A stretch of 64,000 nucleotides of DNA, from contig NC_035170.2 in the NCBI RefSeq assembly GCF_001659605.2, forward strand, positions 11,024,817-11,088,816, read 5' to 3'. This DNA comes from Manihot esculenta. Its lineage: Eukaryota > Streptophyta > Magnoliopsida > Malpighiales > Euphorbiaceae. The notes under the pieces are model-generated. The model worked only from the letters and a program-made list of their open reading frames with translations. It ran no database searches and was not told where the DNA came from. Positions 47,027 to 58,412 of this stretch are shown here, piece after piece (position 1 is the first letter of the stretch; each line of letters begins with the position of its first letter). The translations under genes were made by a program, and so were the position numbers.

Positions 47027-49050
47027 ATGTAATACCCGGCTAGATTTAGGCATCAAAATTCCTACCATCTAGTGGAATTTCGAATGTCAGAGCTTTCTAG
47101 AGGGGAAAAACAAAGGTTTTCTAAAATGTTTTTACGTGTTTGATGGTTTTAAATGGAAAGAAACTTTAGTTTTTAAAAGAAAAGACCAAGGAAGCATTTG
47201 CCAGGTTCGGCCGCCTAAAGTGAAGTTCGGCCGCCGAAAGTGAAGTTCGGCCGCCGAACATGAGGCTGTTTCGGGGGTGCTTTTGGCCTCCAAAAGTTTT
47301 GATGGAACAAACCAAGTTCGGCCGCCGAACATGGGGGTGTTGCGGGTGTAGCTTTGGCCACCGGAAATGGTTGACCAAGCCACCTATAAAAGGCCCCTTG
47401 CCCGGAAAATGGGGGAGATTTTTCTCTCTTTTTGGGCATAGGTGAGTTCATGCTCTCCTTTAGTCGTTTTCATGCTTTTTCTTCAAATCTCTCAAGGTTT
47501 TCATAAGTTTTATCCTTGGTTTGAAGAGTTTTGAGTTTTGAGCAAGGTTTGTAAGCTTGGAGACTTTTGGAGCTTGGATCCTCCATATCTTTAAGTTGGG
47601 GTCACACCAACTCTCGTTCTTCAAGAGGTACATGTAGATCATCATCTTTTATGGTGTTTTAAATGAGTTTTATGAAGGAAAAAGGGTAAGGATTGCATGG
47701 TTTTGCATGGTTGTGCATGATAGGGTTTATGCACCCTTTATGCCTATGTATGCTTTATGATGATGTTTGTGGGAGTTTAAGCTTGATTTAAGCTCCTTTG
47801 TGCATGGTTAAGGGCTTTTGCATGTTTTGGAGAGGTTGGATGCATGTTTTGGGTGTTTGGAAGGTTTGGGAGGCTTTATGCATAAGAGGTTGAGTTCTGG
47901 ATGAACTCAGGTTCGGCCGCCGAAGGTAGTTTCGGCCGCCGAACCTGCCTGGGATGCATGGTTTGGCCGCCTAACCTTGCCCCTGAAAGTTGAGTTTCGA
48001 ATCTGGAGCAGACTTTCGGCCGCCGAAGGTGCTGCCGAAGGTGCCCTGTCCAGTTTTCCTTTGCCTGTTTTTTCATGCATGCTTGAGGTGTTTTAGGGGG
48101 TTTTTGGGGAGTTGTTAATGGGTTGTTTAGAGTGTGTTTGGCACCTCATTTGAATCCACCTGTGTAGGATCGGACCTGAGGGACCGAGGGGGCCATCAGT
48201 GTTAACTGTTGCAAAGTCAGTCCAGCGTCTGCCAGAGGTGAGTAGAACTAAATCTAATCTTTTATTTAAGAAATCAAACGCCTAAAGCATATTCATGCAT
48301 CATGGTTATATGTAATAGGTTGCTTGCACTAGTGTCACGTATATGACGCATTGCATTTATTACTGTTGGTGTGGATTGGACCCAGGCAACTTTAATAGCC
48401 CATAGATCTGTCATGATTGAAAGTCCTGTGTGAGCTCCTTTGGGGGCCGGGCACCGATAGAGGGAGTTTTGAGGTCATGTCCAATCCGAGATGTGAAATG
48501 TTTGTGCTGTGGCGCATTTCATGAAAACATGTAATTAATGAACTGTTTTCATTGTTCTGCTCACTGGGCTTTAGTAGCTCCTCCCTCTCCCCATCTCCCA
48601 GTTTTACAGGGCCGGTCAGAGATAGCACGGGATAGCAGTTAGAGTGAAGTCTTTGTAATAGCAGTAGTGGACATGTAATGGAAAAGGATGTATAGTCATG
48701 TAATGTATGTTGATGATAGAATTATGCTTGGCCCTAGTGTATGGATAATCCATTGTACATGGATCCTGTTTTATGTTTCTTGATGAGAAATGTGTTGAAC
48801 CGAGCCTGATGTATATTATGCTGACCCATCTAGAGCATATGATGAGGGCTCTAGTATATGATTCTATGTCTGTAAACATAGTGCATGCAGGTCAAGCTTG
48901 GTAAAGTTTTTTAGTTTTTATGTTTATGTTTGATCATGTATGGGATTGATCAGGTACACAGAGTTCATGTTAGGCTTGCTACGGGTCCCGGTGGCCTTAA
49001 GCCGATCTGGATCCTAGCGCCGGTAGCGGTCCGGTTTTCGGGCTGTTACA
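47027..49050 (+). mobile_element. Solo LTR in the old gypsy integrase, TSD TGATA
   Basis: About 2.02 kb, TGTAATACCCGG...GGGCTGTTACA, flanked by TGATA (47022-47026 and 49051-49055). Its removal rejoins the integrase text HFGID-KTLSIL. This is a plus-strand copy, and its palindromes read TTCGGCCGCCGAA. TATA box TATAAAAG at 47385-47392. Confidence 0.92.
47385..47392 (+). promoter_or_regulatory. TATA box of the plus-strand solo LTR
   Basis: TATAAAAG within CCACCTATAAAAGGCCCC, about 360 bp into the LTR and just after the first TTCGGCCGCCGAA cluster. Confidence 0.65.
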
Positions 49051-50240
49051 TGATAAGACATTGAGTATATTGCATAAGCATTTCTTTTGGCCTAATATGT
49101 GTAAAGATATTGAGCGCATATGTGCACATTGCATTTCATGTAGGCAAACTAAGTCTATGATACAAACTCATGGGTTACACATGCCATTGCCTATACCTCC
49201 ACACTCTTGGATTGACATATTTATGGATTTTGTGCTAAGATTGCTTACGACGAGTTAAGGCTAAGATAATATTTTTATGATTGCACATTACATACCATGC
49301 CATAAGACAAATGATGCCACCCATATTGTAGATTTTTTTCTGTGAAGTCATTCGCTTACATAACATTCCTAAGATGATCATGTTTGATAGGGATGTTAAG
49401 TTTTTAAGCCATTTTTAGCGTGTGTTGTGGTCCAAGTTAGGATCAAACTTTCATTTTCGAATACTTCTCATCCTCAAATGGATGGCCAAATAGAAGTAGC
49501 TAATTGTACCTTAGGCACAATGTTGAGTTTTCATATAATAGGAGTAAGGATTTTACAATAGGTTTTTCTCCTTCTAAAATTATGTATGGCTTTAACCCAC
49601 TTACTCCTATTGATTTATTGTCTTTGCCTGCTAATGAGCTTGTGAGTGTTGATGGAAGTAAGAAAGTAGATGTGGTTAAGTCTATACATGAGAAAGTGCG
49701 TCAACAAATTGGAAGAAAGAATGAACAAATAGCTGCCAAGGTAAATAAGGGAAAATACATTGTGACATTTGAACCTGGAGATTGGGTGTGGGTTCAAAGT
49801 TAGATGCTTGTGGTGATAGTCCATTTTAGATTATTACAAAAATTAATGGCAATGCTTATAGAGTGGACCTACCAAGTGAGTATGGTGTTTCTGCTATCTT
49901 TAATATTAGTGATTTGTCTCCTTTTGATTTCAATGAAGGTTCAAATTCGAAGACAAATTCTTTTGAGGGAAGGAAAAATTATACAAATGCTATCTCATGT
50001 GCACAAAGCATTGGAACTGATTTGGAGCAAGTTATAGGCATGGAGGATTTCTTAGGTCTAATAACGAGATTTCGAGCTAAACATTTTAAGGAACAACTTT
50101 ATCTTTTTGTGCAATTTTGGATTGAAAGAAACCTATCCAAATATGGAAAACTTCATAATAATAATATTAAGAAGTCTAAATATGTAAATACAATTGACTT
50201 ACAAATTAGTTTAGTTAGTTTGGACTTTTAGGGCTTATTT
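49051..50240 (+). pseudogene. Old gypsy: integrase and C-terminal tail
   Basis: Begins with KTLSILHKHFFWPNMCKDIE and CAHCISCRQTKSM (the HHCC zinc cysteines C-x2-C), then PLPIPPHSWIDIFMDFVL. The later part has VEFSYNRSKDFTIGFSPSKI, FEPGDWVWV and the tail LITRFRAKHFKEQLYLFVQ. The region holding the second aspartate is frame-broken (49260-49500). Confidence 0.8.
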
Positions 50241-52165
50241 TGAGTTGCTGGTTTTTTTTTTCTTGTTTTAGATAAATTGGGCTTGTTAAAATCAGTTTTT
50301 AGTTTGTTTATTTGGGATAGCTCGATTATATTTTAAGTTGTTGGGTTTGAGTGTGTTTTAAGCTTAATTGAGTTTTTATTATCTAAGCAATCTTATCCAA
50401 GAAGGAAGGAAATTCAAAGAGTCCATCGTTTAAGAGGCTATCCACATTCTTATTTCATTTAATGCTCCACTATCCACCAAACTTCCATATACATATATTA
50501 GGGGAGTTCAAGTATCAAAGAAGTATATGGAGAGACATCATCTTTATGGAGATTTGAAGACAACTTAATTTTATTTGCATTGTAATCCTTAAGTCATGGC
50601 TATATATGGAGGTTGTATGATCAAGCCAAGTTTAGACCCATTTTTCATGTTGTTATTTATGTTAAATTATACATTTTCTACATAATTTTGTGATTTTGAC
50701 CATATTTTGAAGGAAATTGTGTAAAATGGTAATTTGATAAAAATGGCCTTAAAACTACCCAAAAGAGAATAAAAGAGAACGAGTCTGGTTTGTCCAAGTC
50801 GGTTTGCCCAAACCAAGTTGAAGCTGAAATGGGAGAAGGTGAAGAAAAGCACAGATTTATTGTTCTACCAGATTGTTTGTCCAAGCAGACTAGGCAAACA
50901 GATCCTGCAATCAGAAGCACAGAGGGAGATAGCACCCAAGACAGACTGTTTGACCAAGTTGTTTGCCCACACAGACTAGGCAAACAGATTGTGCGACAGC
51001 AGAACAGCAGAGACGCGGGAAACTTGGAATTAAAGCCTTCAAGAAGTCTTTCCCTCCCCAAACACGTGAAGACAACTCAACAAATCTTCAAGACACCTCA
51101 GCACTCTATCCCACATATCAAGGAAGGCAAATCTCAAGAAGATTCAATTGCCTTCCAAGAATCTAAATCCAAATAGGAAAGAGAACTCCATCAAATTAAG
51201 AAAACTTAGGGCAGCCTATTCAGCTATAAAAGGGACAACAAACCAGCAAAGAAGGGACATCTCTTCGAAAATCACTCCAGCAGCTGCGCGCTACATCAGC
51301 CGCACAGTCGGCCTTTCCTCTTCTCTTTCTTATTTTCTTTCTTTTATTTTTATGCTAGTTTCAGCCATGAGTGGCTGAAACCTCTTTTCTAGTTGAAGAT
51401 TAGGTGAAATTTCAGTTATTAAGGGATTGTGAGATCTGAACTTGTTATGTTCTTCTTTTATTTATCAATATTTATGCAATTTGATATTTAATTCTATTGT
51501 TGCTTTGTTGTTTAGATCAATAGGGCCCATTGATTCTTGATTGCAAAGTAATAATTTGTTATTTTGAATAGTTTATTGCTTGAATTATTCAAATACAAGT
51601 AACTCTTGGTATAAAAACCAAGGAGATTGCATAACCTAGCAAAATCACCATACGTTTGGGTAGCTAGAATTAGATCTCTCTATTTCTTAATGCAATTGGC
51701 AGTTATATGATGCTAAAAGCCCCAAGGACATTCATTGGCAACTTGTTGATTAGTGATTAATTAGAGAACGTTTCCTAATTAATCTATGCTTAAGGAGGGA
51801 TATGGTGGTGAAAAGTGTCTTTTACCCCATAACTAATTTATTGAGTAAAATAAAAGAACCTATGTATCAATAATCAATCCTAACAACTGAAGTGGATCCA
51901 ATTCTTCAACTAGGCTTTTATCATTATTGAATTCTCTTTACTTTATGATTTGCTTTACTTAATTGCTTTTAATTTCAGTTTAAGATATCAACCTTCAAAC
52001 CCCCCTCCCCTTTATTTATTTTCAGTCTATTTAATTGGTTTTGATAAGGAAAATAGGTGAGTATCAATTTTCTGTGGATTCGATCCTTTTACCACTATCT
52101 ACAGTTGTAAAATTGTGGACAACCAAAAATATTATTTTTGATCGGTTTCGACAATCGCACAGTCA
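50241..52165 (+). repeat. Probable 3' LTR and tail of the old gypsy element
   Basis: After the polyprotein end there is non-coding DNA with LTR-like features. There are two ~36 bp direct repeats (TTGTTTG(t/c)CCA..CAGACTAGGCAAACAGA at about 50872 and 50957) and a TATA box (GCTATAAAAGGG, 51220-51231). The ending gtggattcgatccttttacc...gatcggtttcgacaatcgcac (52076-52159) resembles LTR 3' ends of plant gypsy elements. The exact start of the LTR was not fixed. Confidence 0.45.
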
Positions 52166-53583
52166 CTGTAGTATTTTATTTTACTATATTGAATGAAAAT
52201 CTCATAATTTCCTTTATTGAAAGGGAGCTTTAGCTTTATTTTATCTTTATATACATGGTGTTGTTTGGATTGTGGTTGATTATTTAATTGCTTCTCAAAT
52301 TCAATTCATCTTTCTTATATTTTTTAGCATTTTATTTCGATTGGGTTTAAAGGGATTCTCAAAATGGAATCCTCTTTTAATAATTAAAAATGTCACATGG
52401 CAAGATAACTTAGCAATGACACACTCCCTCTAAATAGTATTTTAAATTAGAATAAAAAGTACATAAAAATTTTGATTTTGGACTAATTTGCTAAAATTGA
52501 AACGTTAGAATTAAATTGTCAAACCACGTGTACGTTTGGTTTTTTAAGACCAACTAACCTAAATATTCTTTTTTTTTTTTTTTTAATTTAAACCTTATTC
52601 CTTAGTAATTAGCTAGCTCTTTAACATTATTGGGTGTTGTGAAAGATATTTTTTTTCGGGTGTTGCACTAGGATCTGCCTCTCATATCTCAATGTTTGTG
52701 GTGAGAAATTGCAGTATTAATCTTGTCAAAAGATTTCTTTGTAAAAATGTTTCCCTTTTGGTCCCTTCATCTGTTGTGTTGGATGGATTATGCATGTCCA
52801 TATGGATCTTGATTTCAATCTCCTCAAAACTGATTCTCTTGCTTTCACAATAATCATCACAGTCTTCACTTTACATGTGTATTTATGGATACTCTTTTAG
52901 GATAGAACTCCATTATCATTGAGATAATGAATTACTCTATGGTAGATGCAAGCCTTATAGCTTTCTTTCGGATGAAGTGTCAATGATATTTCAAGGATTC
53001 CATATTTAATAATATTCATTGATAGAGAAGAAAATGCTTAAATAATTGATGTTTGTGTGTGATACAATCCTAGAATATTCTGGTATATTTGGTTGACTAG
53101 CTATTTTCTATTTGTGACAAATTTTGATAGATGGAGATTTGTTTGACATCAAACATCAAGACTAATACAGTTTCCTCACTATATACTCATCATTTTGGTC
53201 AATTTTCTATTGGATTTGAAGTGTTTTTAGACATTTAGTTAATTAATACCGGTGTTGCTTTTCCTTAAATAGTTATTAATACAGTGGAAATGTGTTAACA
53301 AGTTGAGTTGTGTAATCATGGCTAGTGATACCTAATTTAAGGTTTTCTTTGAGAAATATTTTTGAAAATTTTTAAGATGTAATATCTTTGTGAAATGTTT
53401 GTTATGATATCACATTGAGTTACTATCATACTTATTCATTTAGATGAACCACAGATATTTTTTCCTACAAAAATTGAAATATTTAAAGAAATAATATTAG
53501 TATACATTATGATCATCAAAGTCACTATATGATGAGGAAGAATATATATTTAAATATAGATTCTATACTATAGGATGATTCTT

Positions 53584-53603
53584 TTATATATATATATATA
53601 TAT
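53584..53603. repeat. (TA)n microsatellite
   Basis: About ten TA units. Confidence 0.85.
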
Positions 53604-53771
53604 TTCATATATTTATATGCTGAATTGTCACACTGATATCGAAAACCTAGTATTGGAAGGATTTTATATGGCAAGGTTTTTAGCTCGTAATACGAATTGC
53701 ACTAAATAAAGTTTGGCTATATTTCTGTCTCTTATATTTACGGCTTATTTTGGAGTTTACTCAATCTCGTC

Positions 53772-53772
<1 letters not shown>

Positions 53773-53827
<55 letters not shown>
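53773..53827. repeat. (TTA)n microsatellite
   Basis: About 18 TTA units in a row. Confidence 0.95.
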
Positions 53828-53828
<1 letters not shown>

Positions 53829-54579
53829 ATCTAAATATTTTTATTATGTAAGTTGTGAATTATTTTTGACTTCATTATATTTTGTAATCTTTTCTTGCTT
53901 TATCAAAAATATCATTATTAAATTTTTTTTATTGATCAATTTATTTATTATTTTGTTGTCTTTGCATCAAATAAAGGCATCATTTACTATCAATCTCGTG
54001 CTTATATACTCATGCTTGCATATAGTTTCGATATCATTTGGTAAAGAATAGAAATAGTGGGTTAAAAGAATATTGTATCAATTGTTACTAAGAAAAACAA
54101 AGTGCGTCTTGCGTATATAATTGTTGTCCAAAACTTTAATTTTAATATGTAATTTACTTTTTTTTTATATAAAAATTAAATAATTTATCCCCTTATTTGG
54201 AATCAAGAATTTTATAAAAATTCAATTAAATTAATTTTTTTTTCATAAAATTCTTGTTTGGAATAAAAAAATTCAAAATTTTTTAACTTGAAAAATTCAA
54301 AATCATGTATAGAAATGAAATCATGAATCATTTTATAAGAATTTTTTTGAATTTTTTTTCTTATAAAATTATTCATGCCAAATGAGAGATATATGAATAA
54401 TTTAATTTTAATAATATTTATGATGTCTATATTAATTAAGGTTATTATAATTGATATCATATTTATTTATATATTATTTTGAGATCATAACAACAAGGTT
54501 TAAGATTAAATAAATTTTATTGAAAGCATTTTAGCCTTTTCTAATGGAATTGTGATGAATTTCCAAGCAGAGCAATTTT

Positions 54580-54782
54580 TTGACAAGGATTAGTTGCTAA
54601 TGTTGTTGTCACTAAATTAGCGATGGAGATTTTCCGTTGCTAATGTTTCTTACTGTGAAAAACTTGATTTGAAAAAGTAGTGGCAAGACTTTAAATGACG
54701 AAATTTCGTATGTCGCATCCATCGCTAAAGATATTTTAGATTAGTGATGAAATTTTTCGTCACTTATAGTCTTTTTCAGTGA
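54580..54782. mobile_element. CACTA-like transposon remnant
   Basis: The right end reads, on the minus strand, TCACTGAAAAAGACTATAAG then TGACGAAAAATTTCATCACT. This is the CACTG start and TGACGAAAA subterminal repeats seen in plant CACTA elements. Inside are more copies (gacgaaatttcg, tagcgatgga). No matching left terminus or transposase was found. Confidence 0.35.
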
Positions 54783-54840
54783 ATTAAAATATAGCTTTAT
54801 TAAAAAATATATTATTATTTTAGTCCGATAAAACTCACTA

Positions 54841-55135
54841 TTGGTCTTTCTATTTTGAAAAATATAAAATATCTCTAATATTTTAAAAAATTTACTAATT
54901 AGTCCCTTCGTTAATTTTAGCCAGTAAATATTTTACTATTTAGTTCTTATAGTTTTAAAAAAATTCATTAGTTAATTCCTCATATTTTTTAAAAAGCCTA
55001 CTAATTAGTCCCTCTATATCAGAGGCAGTTTAGACCTTTTTGCGATACTTAACGGCTAAAATTAATAGAAGGACTAATTAGTAGACTTTTAAAATGTCAG
55101 AAACATTTTAATACATTCTTCAAAATAGAGGAATC
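54841..55135. repeat. MITE-like element with ~90 bp inverted arms
   Basis: The left arm (54841-54930: ttactaattagtcccttcg, ttaattttagcc) is the approximate reverse complement of the right arm (55045-55135: ggctaaaattaatagaagga, ctaattagtagactt). A short centre repeats the phrase ctaattagtccctc. No coding capacity. Confidence 0.7.
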
Positions 55136-55770
55136 AAAATTTTATTATACCATGGAGAGTAAATAGTCAATTTTTCTTTATTAAATATTAAAAGTAAACT
55201 ATAATTTAATAGTAATATTTAACAAGTTAGAAGAAAAGTTTTACTTTATTAATAGTGCGTAAAAATAACAACTTTTATATTACAAATTAAAGTAAAGGAC
55301 TATATTAAAAATTACAGTTAAAAAACAAAGTAGCTTTTTATAATTATCCCAAAATTTAAATACATTCACAAACATAAACATAGACACAGGCATGACTCGT
55401 GTAAAAATAAATATAGATAGAATACGAATGCATGTAGATAATGTTATAAAAATAGTTTGTTTAACTAAGTTAAGAGACAGGAAAATAAAGAATTCCACAT
55501 ACAAAAATTACAAGATTTTTTTAGTATTTATATTATGAAAAATTTTAATTGAAATATAAAGTGTATTGGAGGAACATTTTGAAGATAATCTAAAATTGAT
55601 AAAATTATATTATAAATCAAAAACTTGATACATGGTATATCTCTCTAAAAAGTGTTTTCAATAGTTACTCAAACTCTATATATTCTTTTTTATTTTCCCT
55701 TAAATTTTCAATTTAAATTTCTTTTAAAAAATTACAAAATTGCTATTTATAATTTTCTTGATTTTGTTGT

Positions 55771-56060
55771 ATTCTGAATGAGTATTGTCATGACCCTGCA
55801 GCAGTTGTAGTGGGTAATTCCTGAAAAAAAAGTATTTTTTTTCACGCTTTAAATTCAGTTTATACACCACTATTCTAACAAATAATAACTATGTAATGAT
55901 AAATACATAAAATATTCTGAATGAGTATTGCCATAACCCTGCAGTAAACGTTGTGGGGTAATTAATTCATGAAAAAAGTACTTTTTTTTCATGCTTTAAA
56001 TTCAGTTTATACATCCGCTATTCTAACAGAGAATAACTATGTGATAATAAATACATAAAA
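55771..56060 (+). repeat. Tandem duplication, two ~143 bp units
   Basis: Units at 55771-55913 and 55914-56060 both start ATTCTGAATGAGTATTG, run through ccctgcag, a T-run, gctttaaattcagtttatac and attctaaca, and end aaatacataaaa. About a tenth of positions differ, so the duplication is not recent. Confidence 0.85.
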
Positions 56061-56330
56061 ATATTTTTGAAAAAATATAGAATGTTGAATTGAATTCATT
56101 TTTATTAAAGCAAAATTTATTTTATTTTAAATAAATTACAGACTTAATATACAATATACTAAATAAAGGAATTCATTTGTAAATAATTTCCATCTTGAAA
56201 TTCATTTGCAAATAAAATTAATTTTTACTATGAAATTGAACTAAACGGGTCTAAATACAATGAATTAACGATAAGTTATACTTTAAAAATTACATGTAAA
56301 TGTTTAATAATAAAAATAATAATTGATGCG

Positions 56331-58412
56331 GCCAAAATAAAGTTATGTTATGATTGGTCAATCTTGTAATAAAGAGAATGTGAGGTGGTTGACACCTATA
56401 ATAGCCACTCTGACGCTTAAATCAGTAAATTGAATAATAGAATGAGTATAAGGAACTGCTTACAACTCAAGAGTAGTTGTGTAAGAGAATGCATACATTT
56501 GTTTCTGTAATTATTAACTTTTATATTGTAAGAAGATGGAGTTAATTACAACATTTTGTAGAAATTTAGTGGATGTTGGCTAATTGTTAAAAGATTCCAA
56601 TAGCTAATTGATCAGGGATCCTATAATTATAGGCATAACAGAGATATGCTAGATTGCACCTGCTAACGGTAACTTTATGTGAAGACTCTATCGATTCATG
56701 TCTTGATGAAAAACAGGGTGCTACGGTGTCCGGATCTTCCTTTCCATGGGTAGGACCGTGTATCAACTTATCAGAATCTTGCCACGTGGTCTTGTCTTAT
56801 AGTGACAGCTCATAAATTATTTGGGGTGATTGTTGAGTTACATCAAAAGTCCCCTTGCTGGTCTTTAATTTTTTAGATTTGAAGGTGACAGTTGTCTTCA
56901 TGACTTGAGGCACGTGGCTAATTTAGATTGGCCTTTTTCTGCTCACGTCGCTTCGCCTGCTCCTACCCATCAATGATTGTTGCTTTGTTTCTCAAGCCGC
57001 ATTTAAAGTCTGCCATCGAAACTGCCATATAAGAATCCTTCTTCTTCTCCAAATATCACTTTTGCTCACAACTGACATCTTTACTTTAGAGAAGGCTCGA
57101 CCCTTCCTTTTTTTCGTTCAAATTCCTCGCTTTTAAGGTAATTCCTGTTCGCTTTCCCTTTCAAAATAAATAGGAATACTTCCTCTTCTTCTCTCTCTTC
57201 TGGTGAAACTTTCGCCTCAAGCTCCTCATTCGACAACCCCATCCGTGTCCCAGCTCTTATCATTTCATTGAGGGCGACTCATGAAAGTGAAGCTAGCCTG
57301 ATCAGTGACATCCCTTCCATATAGAGAGATGTAGAATGCCTTCACAACAAATACCAAATCTCTCAAGAAATCTTCCGCGTCTTCATTGCATCTCTGAGCA
57401 TTTGTGTGAAAGACCAAATCCCTGCAGAGGATACCATCATAGTCTATGAAGAGCAGCTAAAGGCGAGTCTACGGTTCTCCATGGATCAATTTTTTACTGA
57501 GATCCTCCAATTTCACAAGCTTTAGTCGCCCAGCTGCACCCTAATAGCTGGAGAATCTTGGTGGCCTTCTGATTTTTTTTTTTAATAACAACATCAAGCT
57601 GAGCGTGCCCTCTTCTCTTAGTTGTACCTGCTAGGCGCACGAAAAAATAAAGAGTTCTAGTTTTTCAGTGGGAGAAAATGCCAAACATTATTCGACTATA
57701 TACCCTCATCACTGAAGTGATGGAAGAACAAGTTTTTCATCCTCTGTCATAGGGTGTTCAGGGGTTTTGGCCTCATCAGTACAGCTGGAACATGTTTGTG
57801 AAACTGAGAAAGGATGGGTCCAGCTCCAGACGAGGGCCACATCCCAGAAAATGCACATCACCAAGGTGGTGAGGAACGCCATTTTATCTTGGTAGAACCA
57901 TCTTCAGGTGAGCCAAGCTCGGGGTTCTCACTCGCCCAGTCTTAGGGAAAGCATCTCCCTGGGTAACGAGCAGGGTATTTCTCTTTTTGACTTCTTTTTT
58001 ACTTCAAACTGTCTTACTTACTCACTTTTTGCTCTATGCAAATATGGCTAGAAAAAAGAACAAGTTTACCGAGGTAGCTCATGCTACCTGCAAGGCTAAA
58101 GCTGTTACTGGGGCATCTAGTCCCCCTCCCAAATGGGCTCTCCGAGCAAAGGAGATATTCATGCTTCCTCCTCCTCCACCCCCTCCTACAATAGAAGACA
58201 CGACCCATCCCTTCTTAGCACGAGTCTTCCATTGGCGGCGCCTCTGCAGTAGTCCTCGTCCTTGAGTCTTTTTTAAGGGGTGCCTCTATAACAGTCCTTG
58301 TCCCTAGTGAGCCCACACTAGAAAATGCTCGGGTCGAGTCCTCGTGGCCTCATAGCATCTAACACTTGGCGCTGACCCGGAAAACCTCTCTTCTTAAGGA
58401 ACCCAACCTATC
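56331..58412 (+). pseudogene. Decayed gypsy-type element: leader and gag-like remnant
   Basis: From about 57170 the plus strand encodes SSGETFASSSSFDNPIRVPA, then YEEQLKASLRFSMDQFFTEI and LQFHKL followed by SPSCTLIAGESW. This resembles the domain called putative gypsy-type transposon in plant proteins (YEE-LKAGLR-PLHPFF-E-L motif). Stops at about 57320 and 57523 and a T-run break it. Further right, MARKKNKFTEVAHATCK and PPPKWALRAKEIF (58044-58160) may be its continuation. Element H inserted at 58413. The upstream 56690-57060 could be its LTR, but no second copy is in view. Confidence 0.45.

Larger units (their letters stand above)
21640..50240 (+). mobile_element. Old Ty3/gypsy element, 5'-truncated and split by two insertions
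   Basis: Coding remnants at 21640-22822, 46487-47026 and 49051-50240 are co-linear (protease-linker, reverse transcriptase, RNase H, integrase, C-terminal tail). Removing the inserts at GTGTT and TGATA duplications restores continuity of order. Gag and the 5' LTR are not visible to the left, so the 5' part is lost or too decayed. It is the oldest element in the stack. Confidence 0.8.
52166..56330. other. AT-rich intergenic DNA
   Basis: No gene recognised. It holds the repeats listed separately (TA and ATT microsatellites, CACTA-like end, MITE-like repeat, tandem duplication). The remaining short ORFs are low-complexity. Confidence 0.6.

Noticed and set aside
53713..54051. 112-aa membrane-like protein with an isoleucine run
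   Set aside because: The run is a translated TTA microsatellite and the rest is AT-rich low complexity.
57081..57263. Minus-strand 60-aa acidic frame
   Set aside because: It is the complement of the Ser-rich plus-strand gag-like remnant and has no features of its own.
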